Shown: piece by piece, positions 23,659 to 33,370 of the stretch | Numbering within the stretch: the first letter of the stretch is position 1 | How the letters are laid out: each line of letters begins with the position of its first letter | Assembly (NCBI RefSeq): GCF_938074695.1 | Contig: NZ_CALJEM010000042.1 | Location: 1-33,370, forward strand | Length of the DNA stretch: 33,370 nt | Source: an uncultured Thermosynechococcus sp. | Lineage (GTDB): Bacteria > Cyanobacteriota > Cyanobacteriia > Thermosynechococcales > Thermosynechococcaceae | Direction of reading: 5' to 3' | Notes under the pieces: generated by a model | Databases searched by the model: none | Seen by the model: the letters and a program-made list of their open reading frames with translations, nothing else | Told to the model about the DNA's origin: nothing | Program-made: the position numbers and the translations under genes

Positions 23659-24549
23659 CTATTCGTGGTCGTATTCCTCTTGCTTTTGCCGCTGCTCAAG
23701 GCGAATCGGTTGTTGTTCTTCCCAAGGATCGGCAGTGGGTTCGGATTCCGGCAGTTCTACGGGCATAGCTTGAGCAGGGGGTTTGACTTGACGTGAGCGG
23801 GGGCGCTCTTCGTACTCATACTCCTCCTCTTCATACTCCACATACTCGGGCTGGCGGCGACGTCGCCGGGGAGCCGTTTCCCAGTCTGCTTCGTAGTCAC
23901 TGCGGCTGCGTGGGGGAGGATAGACGGGCGATCGCGCCCCAGAGGGCAATTGATTACTGCTCGGCGTGATCGGTTGATAGTAATCGTCTTCATCACTTTC
24001 CCAAGGGGGTGCTCCCAAGCCGATCCGTTCTAAAAGTCCCACAGTCAATTGCCGCAGGCGGGTTTCAGCCCCCTCAAAGACAATAATGCGATCAGGCCCT
24101 GTGCTGACAATTTCCTCGATGGGCAACTCGTAGGTACTAATGAGTTGAGCAGGAATCCAAGGCAAACCAATGGAGGCCAAAATCAAATCCGTGATGTCGC
24201 CCGTTTGCGGGTCAAACTTAAAGCCCCGTACCTTGCCCAACACCTCACCGGTTTCGGTGACTATCTCACTGTCAATGAGTGTGCTGTAGTTGTAGGTATT
24301 GAGAGACTCAATTACATCGTCATCGTGCTCAACAAGAATGACATCACCAATTTGGCGAATACTGTCTAAAAGAATATAGCGCTGTTCCCCTGTAAAAAGG
24401 GTATTGCGCACCCCCAAGGCGACCACTTGCCGTTGGTCAATATCAACCCAAACTTGATTGATGACGCCTAACTTCCGACCAGTATCACGGGTGATTACCT
24501 GTGTACCGATTAAATCTGCCCGTTGCAGCAATTGCGCCGATATGGTCAT
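23659..24549 (-). CDS. PRC-barrel domain protein with acidic, Tyr-rich tail
   Basis: 296 residues from ATG 24549. Two PRC-barrel domains are visible. The first (about 5-80) is LLQRADLIGTQVITRDTGRKLGVINQVWVDIDQRQVVAL; the second (about 90-160) is IDSEIVTETGEVLGKVRGFKFDPQTGDITDLIL. The remaining about 120 residues are disordered, with PPPRSRSDYEADWETAPRRRRR and a run of Glu/Tyr (EYVEYEEEEYEYEERPRSR). PRC barrels occur in photosynthetic reaction centre H subunits and in the RNA-processing protein RimM, and many cyanobacterial copies are uncharacterised. The function here is unknown. Start chosen at the ATG right before the domain. The earlier in-frame start adds an unrelated hydrophobic stretch. 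Confidence 0.85.
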   Translation of the reverse strand: MTISAQLLQRADLIGTQVITRDTGRKLGVINQVWVDIDQRQVVALGVRNTLFTGEQRYILLDSIRQIGDVILVEHDDDVIESLNTYNYSTLIDSEIVTETGEVLGKVRGFKFDPQTGDITDLILASIGLPWIPAQLISTYELPIEEIVSTGPDRIIVFEGAETRLRQLTVGLLERIGLGAPPWESDEDDYYQPITPSSNQLPSGARSPVYPPPRSRSDYEADWETAPRRRRRQPEYVEYEEEEYEYEERPRSRQVKPPAQAMPVELPESEPTADPWEEQQPIRLEQRQKQEEYDHE

Positions 24550-24659
24550 GCCTTTGTGTATCCCAATGAATCTTAGTAATACTATAGCGGCCAATCCCAA
24601 TGGTACGCCAAAGGCGATTGCCGGTGGGGTAAATTCCCCTATGGAATCAGTGCTTCTAG

Positions 24660-24697
24660 GCTAGCGCATTTTTGCCTCACTGCTGAGGTAGGCTAGC
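24660..24697. repeat. stem region after the phycobiliprotein-like genes
   Basis: TAGGCTAGC is repeated at 24657-24665 and 24689-24697. Because GCTAGC is self-complementary, the copies can also pair, enclosing a second hairpin CCTCA/TGAGG with loop CTGC. It directly follows the last phycobiliprotein-like gene and may end or stabilise its message, but there is no T run in that direction. Confidence 0.4.
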
Positions 24698-25168
24698 TTA
24701 TTCCCCTAAGATTGACTGCGTCAGAGCCATCACAGGTTGCATCAACGGCACTTCCTCACCGTCGAGCACTTGATTAACAGCCTGGGGTAGGACTTGGTAC
24801 GTCACTTGAGCGACCTTTTCGTCCCTGAAGGCCTTAATGATCGTGCGGTACCACAGCAAGAACCCCTCCCGCAGAGCCTCGAGATCCGCAAATAACATCG
24901 CTGCGGCCGCTAGACGCAGCACATGCTTGCGATCGCGCCGACACACCGCCGAATAATCCTGATTGCCCTTGCGGAAAATGTGGGGACTTTTCGCGCGCAG
25001 TTGCTGCTCCACCTGATCAAGGATTTTCTCCTCGGCGTCACGGATTTTTTCATAGGCACTAATGCGCTGCTCCGCGACCGCTAGATAGTTCTTAAGGAAT
25101 TCCAGCTCTTCAGCCCTGGCATAGCGGCCATCCGCCTCGAGGCTGAGTTTTTCCAGTTGGCGCAGCAT
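24698..25168 (-). CDS. phycobiliprotein-like protein B of the V4R cluster
   Basis: 156 residues with the all-helical globin fold pattern of phycobiliprotein subunits: LEADGRYARAEELEFLKNYLAVAEQRISAYEKI at the N-terminus, then SAVCRRDRKHVLRLAAAAMLFADL. Cys76 with Arg78 and Asp79 matches the C84-x-R86-D87 bilin-attachment motif of allophycocyanin, so bilin binding is possible. It is a paralog of the neighbouring protein A (same length, same MxRQL start). It resembles the Synechocystis slr0145/slr0146 group more than any antenna subunit. ATG 25168 is preceded by AAGGGGGGA. The frame is open upstream, but that part overlaps the preceding gene. The stop is followed by the 24660-24697 repeat. Last gene of the V4R-A-B unit. 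Confidence 0.85.
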   Translation of the reverse strand: MLRQLEKLSLEADGRYARAEELEFLKNYLAVAEQRISAYEKIRDAEEKILDQVEQQLRAKSPHIFRKGNQDYSAVCRRDRKHVLRLAAAAMLFADLEALREGFLLWYRTIIKAFRDEKVAQVTYQVLPQAVNQVLDGEEVPLMQPVMALTQSILGE

Positions 25169-25202
25169 CCATTCCCCCCTTACGAACTCTTTGCTGACAA
25201 TT

Positions 25203-25676
25203 TCATTCTGACAAAATCGAGCTGCCGAGGGCAAGAACAGGCTGCATCACCTGCTGTTCTTCTGGTGTGAGCAATTGCTTCATCATGTTCGGCAGGAACT
25301 TACCATAGGTAGAGGACGAGGACGCCTCGTAATTAAAGGACTTAACAATGGTGCGATACCAAAGCAAAAAGTTGTCCCGCAACAAATCCAACTCGGAAAA
25401 GAGCATTGCCGAGGCACACAGCCGAATCGTATCCCCTAAGTCACGACGGCAAATCTCCGAGCGATCGCCATTGATCAAATGAAAACAGCGGGGATTTTCT
25501 GCCTTTTGCATGGCTTGAATTTTATCTACCATCATTTCCGCCTCAGCGCGGATTTTTTCGTAGGCACTGATGCGAGTCTCCACCGAAGCCAGATAGTCCC
25601 GCAGGAAGTTCAATTCCTCAGGACGGGCATAGCGACCATCGGCAACAACGGTTAAGTGATTCAACTGACGGAACAT
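25203..25676 (-). CDS. phycobiliprotein-like protein A of the V4R cluster
   Basis: 157 residues, paralog of protein B: MFRQLNHLTVVADGRYARPEELNFLRDYLASVETRISAYEKIRA at the start, and SEICRRDLGDTIRLCASAMLFSELDLLRDNFLLWYRTIV in the middle. Cys76, Arg78 and Asp79 again reproduce the bilin-binding motif. The two proteins also share the C-terminal ...VMQPV(L/M)AL...SILGE/SE. Core antenna subunits are about 161 residues with different surface loops, so these are probably minor or non-antenna members. The gene sits 45 bases after the V4R gene and 34 bases before gene B, so the three look co-transcribed. The start has AAGGAGGG upstream. Confidence 0.87.
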   Translation of the reverse strand: MFRQLNHLTVVADGRYARPEELNFLRDYLASVETRISAYEKIRAEAEMMVDKIQAMQKAENPRCFHLINGDRSEICRRDLGDTIRLCASAMLFSELDLLRDNFLLWYRTIVKSFNYEASSSSTYGKFLPNMMKQLLTPEEQQVMQPVLALGSSILSE

Positions 25677-25721
25677 CGGGCAACCCTCCTTAGAAAATCA
25701 ATCAACACCCCCCTCTGGGGC

Positions 25722-26453
25722 TTATCGTTTCACCAATTCCCCTTGGCGCAGCCGTTTTTCAATATCCCGCGCTGTGGCACCTTCGTTTTGCCAGAAGGCA
25801 GCCGCATCAATGCGATCCTGTTTCCCCACGAGAAACTTGCAGTAGGTTTCTCCCATCGCATAGCACTGTAACTCAATACAACCCAAGGGTTTTTGAATTA
25901 AACCCGTAAAGAAACCCGCAAAGAGACCCGCGTAGATATAGCACACTGGCTTGCCCACATCCCCAAGCGTACGGGCCACCACAGAGTCAAAAATGTTAAT
26001 AAACATGAACCCATTCTTTTGCTCTGTGAGATCCACTTCCCAGTTGCCCCAGCCTTGGGTTGTGAAAGGCCACCACCAAGCCTCTAAGATAAATGTCAAA
26101 GCAGCCTTGCGTAGCTCGCGCTGGTACTCCTGCTCAAAGTGCTGCTTGAAGACCACTGCATCCCGCTTGCCCCACTCTTCACCAATTCTGTACATGACAA
26201 GAGCAGAGGCTGAACCCACTTCTTCTTCCAGCCCTTCTACTAAGCCGATGACAAAATCTTCTGTTACGAGGGTTACCCGCTGATTGTACCAGTCTGTAAT
26301 GTCTCCCCGTTGGTTATCAAATTGCAGATAGTCCCGCAGGCGATAGTGATTAGTGCGCCTTGGATGGACTTGGTGTAGCCGGTGTCGGTAGCTTTGAGCC
26401 AAAGCCGTGGCATCGGTACTCCCCTTTGACTGAGCTTGTGCAGCAGAAACCAT
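25722..26453 (-). CDS. V4R-domain protein heading the phycobiliprotein-like cluster
   Basis: 243 residues from ATG 26453. After a Ser/Ala/Gln-rich start and a His-rich stretch (HRLHQVHPRRTNHY), the body has LVTEDFVIGLVEGLEEEVGSAS and LVMYRIGEEWGKRD. It ends with the V4R pattern GCIELQCYAMGETYCKFLVGK, with Cys192, Cys197 and Cys205 as candidate ligands. V4R domains bind hydrophobic molecules and occur in bacteriochlorophyll and photosystem biogenesis proteins. Slr0144 of Synechocystis, first gene of the photosystem II assembly-proficiency operon, has the same domain and is followed by comparable phycobiliprotein-like genes. The homology is from memory. A TATAGT box (26506-26511) puts the transcript start near 26499, which favours this ATG over the earlier TTG. 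Confidence 0.85.
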   Translation of the reverse strand: MVSAAQAQSKGSTDATALAQSYRHRLHQVHPRRTNHYRLRDYLQFDNQRGDITDWYNQRVTLVTEDFVIGLVEGLEEEVGSASALVMYRIGEEWGKRDAVVFKQHFEQEYQRELRKAALTFILEAWWWPFTTQGWGNWEVDLTEQKNGFMFINIFDSVVARTLGDVGKPVCYIYAGLFAGFFTGLIQKPLGCIELQCYAMGETYCKFLVGKQDRIDAAAFWQNEGATARDIEKRLRQGELVKR

Positions 26454-26505
26454 AGGCTGGCAACTCTCCCTTTCTTGCGCTTTCACCCTGAGCGGCAACG
26501 ACTAC

Positions 26506-26511
26506 ACTATA
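26506..26511 (-). promoter_or_regulatory. candidate -10 box of the V4R-phycobiliprotein-like unit
   Basis: TATAGT on the minus strand with TTAGAA 18 bases further up. The leader would be about 46 nucleotides and contains AAAGGGAGAG. Confidence 0.4.
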
Positions 26512-26569
26512 TCTCTTAGGCTAAAGGATTTCTAAGAGTTGTGCGGCTACCCTGCCGCCACTCCTTAGT

Positions 26570-29570
<3,001 letters not shown>

Positions 29571-29578
29571 AGCAACTC

Positions 29579-30571
29579 CTAGGGGGTGGACTTAAAGGGA
29601 CTGCGTTTTTTGCGTCCAGACTTTTTCTGTTTAGCTTTTTCGTAATCCAACTCTTTGAGTTTACGCAGAATTCGGGTGAAATAGTCCTGCAAGTAGGCTT
29701 CAAGGGTGAGGGTTTCGCTGGGATCAAGGTCAAAGGTGCGATAGACCTCTTCCATCGGGGCATCAAAGACGCGACCGCTGGCAATCACTTCTGTAAAGGC
29801 TAGGCGATCGCTAATGTTCCATGTCCACTGAAACCACTGGGTGACCTGCCGTGCCGCTCGCAAAACCCCAATGGGCAAGCGGGTAATTTTTGCTTCCTGT
29901 CCTGAGAGACTTTCACATAGCTTAATAATTTCATCCGCTGTCCAAGCACGGCTGCCCGCGAGGTCAAAAGCTTTGCCATAGGTGGCGGGTCGGTCAATGG
30001 CACGCACGGCAAACTTAGCCACATCCTGGGTATCCATATAGGCAATGGCAGTGGACTCTCCCAAAACCCAAATGGATTGATTTTCCAGAATTGGGATCGC
30101 ATATTGACCAATTAAGCCCTGAAAAAAGCCACAGGGACGCAGGATCGTGTAGTTGAGTCCCGATTCCCGCAAGAAGTCTTCGGTACAGTGTTTAATTTGC
30201 ATTAGGGGCACGTGGGGATAGTCCTGCGCTCCCATGATTGAGAAAAAGATGAAGTGTTGAACATCGGCAGCTTGGGCAGCCTGAATCAAGTTGACTTTGC
30301 CTTGCCAATCCACTGCTGCAATGGTCAGTGTGTCGGTGGGTCGAGTGGCAGAGGCATCAATCACCACTGAGGCCTTGGCATACTTCAATGCCTCCAGAAT
30401 ACTGTCGGCAGCACAGAGGTTTCCCTGAAGAATAGTTGCGCCCCATTCCCGCAGAAACGTGGCTTTGGCCGGACTGCGGACAAAACAATAGACGTGGTGG
30501 CCTTCATCTAGGGCGCGGCGCACAATTTGCCGCCCTAGGGTACCCGTACCGCCAACAATAAAAATGTTCAT
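29579..30571 (-). CDS. Ycf39-like NAD(P)-binding protein
   Basis: 330 residues of the atypical short-chain dehydrogenase type. The N-terminal Rossmann fold has [46 protein letters not shown] and the [19 protein letters not shown] segment follow, then [23 protein letters not shown] basic, Lys-rich C-terminal tail ([18 protein letters not shown]) may contact membranes or nucleic acid. Ycf39 family members assist photosystem II assembly and chlorophyll or quinone delivery. Slr0399 of Synechocystis, next to an NAD kinase gene, is the likely ortholog. Catalysis is doubtful because no SDR Tyr-Lys pair is evident. ATG 30571. The upstream 107 bases contain possible promoter sequence rich in A/T. Confidence 0.9.
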   Translation of the reverse strand: MNIFIVGGTGTLGRQIVRRALDEGHHVYCFVRSPAKATFLREWGATILQGNLCAADSILEALKYAKASVVIDASATRPTDTLTIAAVDWQGKVNLIQAAQAADVQHFIFFSIMGAQDYPHVPLMQIKHCTEDFLRESGLNYTILRPCGFFQGLIGQYAIPILENQSIWVLGESTAIAYMDTQDVAKFAVRAIDRPATYGKAFDLAGSRAWTADEIIKLCESLSGQEAKITRLPIGVLRAARQVTQWFQWTWNISDRLAFTEVIASGRVFDAPMEEVYRTFDLDPSETLTLEAYLQDYFTRILRKLKELDYEKAKQKKSGRKKRSPFKSTP

Positions 30572-30678
30572 GAAAAACTCTAGTCATAAATCTTAACTTT
30601 TGTAATACTTTATCAGAATTCCTGACGGGGGCGATCGCCTTTGGGGATCATCCTTCTCCGCAGCAAACTGGAGATGGA

Positions 30679-31206
30679 CTAGGACACAAAGTCTTCACAG
30701 TGGAGTGTTTCCCACGTCTTGCGCCCCGTTACGGGGTTGGTGCCACTAGCCACCTTGCAGAGCTTACGCCGGGCATCTTCCCGTAATTCCACATCCGTAA
30801 AGTCGGCGCCGTTAATGATGGCATCGTCAAAGTTGGTGTTAAAGGCAAAGGCTCCCTCAAGGATGGCATTGGTGAGGTTGGCTTTGGTCAGCCGCGCGGT
30901 GTCTAGGGTGGCGTAGCGCAGGTCAGCCCCTTCTAAATTGGCCGTCTCCATATTGGCTCCAAAAAAGCTTACCCCCTGAAGATTGGTGTGGCTGAGGTTG
31001 CTGTGGAAAAGGTTGGCCTTTGTAAATTCAGACCCCCGCAGATCCCGACCCGAAAAATCCATATTGATCAAAGCTTCTTTTGTGTAATCTTCGGCGATCG
31101 CCCCCATGGGGGTAGAGAAGATCCAGAGGATGGCCAAAAATAGTGCCACCCACCAGCGCCAAGAGCGGCGAAGCGCAGCAATGACAACGGAGGATGGGAG
31201 TAGCAT
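30679..31206 (-). CDS. exported pentapeptide-repeat protein
   Basis: 175 residues. An N-terminal signal sequence ([25 protein letters not shown]) has a likely cleavage after AIA. About 16 pentapeptide steps follow: [60 protein letters not shown] and [16 protein letters not shown]-terminal cap with two Cys ends the protein ([19 protein letters not shown]). Plants and cyanobacteria have lumenal pentapeptide proteins of just this layout (TL15/TL17 type), so it is probably lumenal or periplasmic. The Cys pair may form a disulfide. Function unknown. Divergent from aat, with 46 bases between. Confidence 0.87.
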   Translation of the reverse strand: MLLPSSVVIAALRRSWRWWVALFLAILWIFSTPMGAIAEDYTKEALINMDFSGRDLRGSEFTKANLFHSNLSHTNLQGVSFFGANMETANLEGADLRYATLDTARLTKANLTNAILEGAFAFNTNFDDAIINGADFTDVELREDARRKLCKVASGTNPVTGRKTWETLHCEDFVS

Positions 31207-31252
31207 AGACAGAACTCCTCTCTGTTTAGCCCTACATCTTCAGCGTATCAGT

Positions 31253-31843
31253 ATGCATCTTCCTACAGCGGTATGGGTCCGGGAAACCATCATTGAAAAC
31301 GGCTACGGCCAAGGCTATTTCCTGATGGGGGAGGGCGATCGCCTAGAGTGGTACACCAGTCGCCGCCGAGCGTTAATTCCCCTGGATGAGCGGTTTCGCT
31401 ACCCCAAATCCCTGCAGCGACTACTGAATCAAAATCGCTTCCAAGTAGCGATTAACCGTAACTTTGAGGCGGTAGTGGCCGGCTGTGCCGCTCGCCCCAA
31501 GACTTGGATAACTCCCCGTTTGCAGGAGTTGTATTATTTGCTGCACGCCACGGGCTGGGCAGTGAGCTTTGAAACCTGGCAGGGCGATGAACTCGCAGGG
31601 GGCATTCTCGGTATTGTTATTGGGGGTGCCTTTATTGGCGAGTCCATGTTCTACCGCATTCCCGATGGCTCGAAGGTGGCGATGGTGAAACTGGTGGAAC
31701 ATCTGCGGCGACGGGGTTTTCTACTGTTTGATGCCCAACTGCAAAATCCTCATCTTGAGCGTTTTGGGGCATATGTTGTCAGCGATCGCGAGTACCGACA
31801 GCTCTTGGCACAGGCAATTCGCAAACCCTGTCAATTTCTCTGA
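31253..31843 (+). CDS. aat: leucyl/phenylalanyl-tRNA-protein transferase
   Basis: Adds Leu or Phe from tRNA to N-terminal Lys/Arg of proteins, making them ClpS-ClpAP N-degrons. 196 residues from ATG 31253, in the short cyanobacterial size class (E. coli has 234). Signatures are [25 protein letters not shown], the core [66 protein letters not shown] and [27 protein letters not shown]. The frame is open upstream, but that part is antisense to the pentapeptide gene and lacks family similarity. No ribosome site is obvious. Confidence 0.93.
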   Translation: MHLPTAVWVRETIIENGYGQGYFLMGEGDRLEWYTSRRRALIPLDERFRYPKSLQRLLNQNRFQVAINRNFEAVVAGCAARPKTWITPRLQELYYLLHATGWAVSFETWQGDELAGGILGIVIGGAFIGESMFYRIPDGSKVAMVKLVEHLRRRGFLLFDAQLQNPHLERFGAYVVSDREYRQLLAQAIRKPCQFL

Positions 31844-31988
31844 GGCTCTAATCTCCCTTCAAACAGAGGCTGTGTTAGTAGAACCCCTGCAAGCCTTCCT
31901 ACTATCGGCGTGTTGTACAACCGTTTTCACGGGAGTAGTCCGGCAATGCCGCAGAGTCACGTTCCTCAAGATATTAACCCGGTTAGAA

Positions 31989-32060
31989 AACAGCCGTAGG
32001 CGGCGTTGCTGTTCTTCAGAGCTGTCTGTAATTGCGAGGACAGGCGAGCGAGCCGTGAAG
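31989..32060 (+). other. two adjacent hairpins, possible structured RNA
   Basis: AACAGC (31989-31994) pairs with GCTGTT (32008-32013). Directly after it CTTCA (32014-32018) pairs with TGAAG (32056-32060), with inner complementarity between CTGT and ACAG and between AGCT/GCT and AGC. It could be transcribed either way. No known RNA family was recognised. Confidence 0.35.
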
Positions 32061-32106
32061 GTGTCCTACTCAGATATTGCAGTTTTAGGATAAACAACCC
32101 CTGCGC

Positions 32107-32126
32107 TTAAGACCTATTTAAGACCT
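32107..32126 (+). promoter_or_regulatory. tandem direct repeat, candidate activator site
   Basis: TTAAGACCT occurs at 32107-32115 and 32118-32126, in register at 11 bases, about one helical turn. The 11-base units differ at one position. It lies some 30 bases upstream of the TAGTAT box (32155-32160), so it is placed like the binding site of an OmpR-type or similar activator. Confidence 0.45.
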
Positions 32127-32154
32127 GTCTATTAGGCTTAATGTTACAAAGAGC

Positions 32155-32160
32155 TAGTAT
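32155..32160 (+). promoter_or_regulatory. candidate -10 box of the radical SAM gene
   Basis: TAGTAT, followed by AAAA. TTAGGC lies 17 bases upstream and is a poor -35 match, which would suit an activated promoter. The expected transcript start is at the foot of the 32166-32199 hairpin. Confidence 0.35.
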
Positions 32161-32165
32161 AAAAC

Positions 32166-32199
32166 CTAGGTGATAGCCGCATTTGTAGGCTATACCTAG
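32166..32199 (+). promoter_or_regulatory. strong hairpin in the leader of the radical SAM gene
   Basis: CTAGGT (32166-32171), one bulged G, then ATAGCC (32173-32178) pair perfectly with GGCTAT (32188-32193) and ACCTAG (32194-32199) around a nine-base loop, giving a 12-pair stem. It has no T run and so is not a terminator for aat. It may protect the 5' end or regulate translation. No cobalamin-riboswitch motif was found around it. Confidence 0.5.
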
Positions 32200-32252
32200 T
32201 GAAAAGCCTGAAAAGTCTAATAAAAAGTGCGTGTAGGGAGGAGTCGTGGGCT

Positions 32253-33370
32253 ATGAACCTCAGTGGGAGCACCGATGAGATTAAAGTGGTTCCCGAGATG
32301 ACCGGTGGTCGAGTGCCCTATACCCCCCGCAACCATCGCCGTATCCTTTGCATTTTTCCCCGCTATAGCCGCTCCTTTGGGACGTTTCACCACGCTTACC
32401 CCCTCATGGGCACGGTGCGCGCCTTTATGCCGCCCCAAGGCATTTTGTTGGTGGCTGCCTATCTGCCAGAGTCTTGGGAGGTGCGCCTGATTGATGAAAA
32501 CGTACGTCCCGCAACCGATGCCGACTATGCTTGGGCCGATATTGTCATTACCAGCGGTATGCACATTCAGCGGCCGCAAATTTTAGAAATCAATGAAATT
32601 GCCCATCGTCACGGTAAACTCACTGCCTTGGGAGGACCTTCGGTCTCCAGCTGTCCGGAATACTATCCTGATGTGGATATTCTCCACCTGGGGGAACTGG
32701 GGGATGCCACCGATAAAATGATTGCCTACTTTGACGAGTACGGCAGCCAGCGACCACCTCAACAACTGATCTTCAAAACCACGGCACGGTTACCGCTGAG
32801 TGAGTTTCCCACCCCTGCCTACCAGCACGTGCGCATGGAAAATTATTTCCTTGGTAGCATTCAGTTTTCCAGTGGCTGTCCCTTTCGCTGTGAGTTTTGC
32901 GATATTCCCGAACTCTATGGCCGCAATCCGCGTCTGAAAACGCCGCAGCAAATCCTCAAGGAACTGGATACAATGCTGGCTTCCGGGAATCCAGGGGCGG
33001 TCTATTTTGTTGATGACAACTTTATTGGCAACCGCCGCGCCGTCACTGAACTGCTGCCGCACCTGATTGACTGGCAAAAGGCCAATGGCTATCCCGTGCA
33101 ATTTGCTTGCGAAGCAACCCTGAACATTGCCCAAAGCCCGAAACTCTTGGAAATGATGCGGGAAGCCTATTTTTGTACAATTTTCTGTGGCATTGAAACG
33201 CCAGAACCTGAGGCACTTCATGCCATCCACAAGGATCAAAACCTAAGTATGCCGATTTTGCAGGCAGTGCAAACCCTCAATCGCTACGGCATGGAAGTGG
33301 TCTCTGGGATCATCATCGGTTTTGATACGGATACGCCCCAAACGGGCGATCGCATCCTTGAGTTTATTCG
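32253..33370 (+). CDS. B12-binding-type radical SAM protein, 3' end outside window
   Basis: The 372 visible residues have no stop before the window edge. An N-terminal cobalamin-binding-like Rossmann domain (about 30-160) starts RILCIFPRYSRSFGTFHHAYPL. It contains VRLIDENV, WADIVITSGM and TALGGPSVSSCPEYYPDVDIL, and lacks the DxHxxG base-off motif. The radical SAM domain (about 200-372) has the iron-sulfur signature CxxxCxxC at Cys209, Cys213 and Cys216 (GCPFRCEFCD), then VYFVDDNFIGNRRAV, FACEATLNIAQSP, FCGIETPEPEAL and SGIIIGFDTDTP. It resembles the DUF4070-containing and HpnP-like methylases, which act on membrane lipids or unknown substrates. ATG 32253 has GGGAGGAG nine bases upstream. The reaction cannot be named from this part. 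Confidence 0.9.
   Translation, partial: MNLSGSTDEIKVVPEMTGGRVPYTPRNHRRILCIFPRYSRSFGTFHHAYPLMGTVRAFMPPQGILLVAAYLPESWEVRLIDENVRPATDADYAWADIVITSGMHIQRPQILEINEIAHRHGKLTALGGPSVSSCPEYYPDVDILHLGELGDATDKMIAYFDEYGSQRPPQQLIFKTTARLPLSEFPTPAYQHVRMENYFLGSIQFSSGCPFRCEFCDIPELYGRNPRLKTPQQILKELDTMLASGNPGAVYFVDDNFIGNRRAVTELLPHLIDWQKANGYPVQFACEATLNIAQSPKLLEMMREAYFCTIFCGIETPEPEALHAIHKDQNLSMPILQAVQTLNRYGMEVVSGIIIGFDTDTPQTGDRILEFI

Larger units (their letters stand above)
31844..32252. other. gene-free interval with several structured stretches
   Basis: No protein-coding frame was convincing in these 409 bases. Reading them gives four items: a perfect palindrome GTTGTACAAC at 31912-31921; two adjacent hairpins (31989-32013 and 32014-32060); a tandem direct repeat at 32107-32128; and a strong hairpin at 32166-32199. 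The right part is A/T-rich and looks like the promoter and leader of the radical SAM gene. The left part could be an RNA gene, a decayed gene or a long leader. Confidence 0.6.

Noticed and set aside
31728..32093. 121-codon plus-strand frame running out of aat
   Set aside because: Its first third is an out-of-frame read of aat, and the rest resembles no protein I know. Hairpins explain the sequence at least as well.
31861..32100. Group II intron or transposon end
   Set aside because: No domain V GAGCCGU...hairpin, no intron ends, no transposase pieces. Sequence similarity to GAGCCGTG alone is too short.
32161..32252. Cobalamin riboswitch before the radical SAM gene
   Set aside because: The B12-box and core helices are missing; only one hairpin is present.

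Overview
The window is chromosomal DNA of a thermophilic unicellular cyanobacterium of the Thermosynechococcus type. This rests on oxygenic-photosynthesis genes too small to miss by family (petN, psbY), on cyanobacteria-only families (DUF3038/DUF4335, LrtA-type HPF, a ComFB-cimA pair, a Ycf39-like/NAD kinase pair, phycobiliprotein-like paralogs), and on roughly forty copies of the HIP1 palindrome GCGATCGC. The psbY product is nearly what I remember of Thermosynechococcus PsbY, differing at a few positions, so a relative of the reference strain rather than the strain itself is my inference.

Layout. 1-530: 3' end of an IS200/IS605-type tnpB interrupted by an in-frame TAG, with the right-end hairpin. 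583-3000 (minus): a small membrane protein, then argS, a 51-residue membrane protein and petN, the last three apparently one transcription unit led by petN. 3051-5332 (plus): ankyrin-repeat protein translationally coupled to a MscS channel with a cyclic-nucleotide-binding domain. 5557-7439 (minus): group 2 sigma factor and lipB. 7602-8219 (plus): hibernation factor. 8389-9935 (minus): unknown membrane-anchored protein, HEAT-repeat protein, psbY. 10160-11356 (plus): pentapeptide membrane protein. 11365-12320 (minus): a badly decayed rodA pseudogene. 12459-13961: pdxJ, YbjN-like and small conserved protein. 14239-18759 (plus): DUF3038, DUF4335, gamma-carbonic-anhydrase-like, plsX, fabH, scpB. 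18719-19918 (minus): FHA/pseudo-receiver protein and a Cys-rich membrane protein. 20140-23128 (plus): comFB, cimA, cysE. 23125-26453 (minus): dciA helicase loader, PRC-barrel protein, two tandem phycobiliprotein-like genes and a V4R-domain gene. 26570-30571 (minus): Ycf39-like, NAD kinase, ligA. 30679-31206 (minus): exported pentapeptide protein. 31253-31843 (plus): aat. 31844-32252: a gene-free but structured interval. 32253-end (plus): B12-binding-type radical SAM protein, running off the window.

How the genes fit. Most are housekeeping genes in short cyanobacterial operons: lipid synthesis (plsX-fabH), cofactors (lipB, pdxJ, NAD kinase), translation (argS, aat, hpf), replication and segregation (dciA, ligA, scpB). 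The photosynthetic thread is petN (cytochrome b6f), psbY (photosystem II), the Ycf39-like protein, and the V4R plus two phycobiliprotein-like proteins, which look like the front part of the Synechocystis slr0144-slr0152 photosystem-II-assembly operon. A second-messenger thread runs through the cNMP-binding MscS channel, the ComFB-type protein and the FHA/pseudo-receiver protein.

The best candidates for new biology are the V4R/phycobiliprotein-like cluster, whose two paralogs both keep the bilin-attachment Cys-x-Arg-Asp, the ankyrin-MscS-CNBD pair, and the structured, repeat-bearing leader upstream of the radical SAM gene. No CRISPR array, tRNA, rRNA, prophage or complete transposon was seen.
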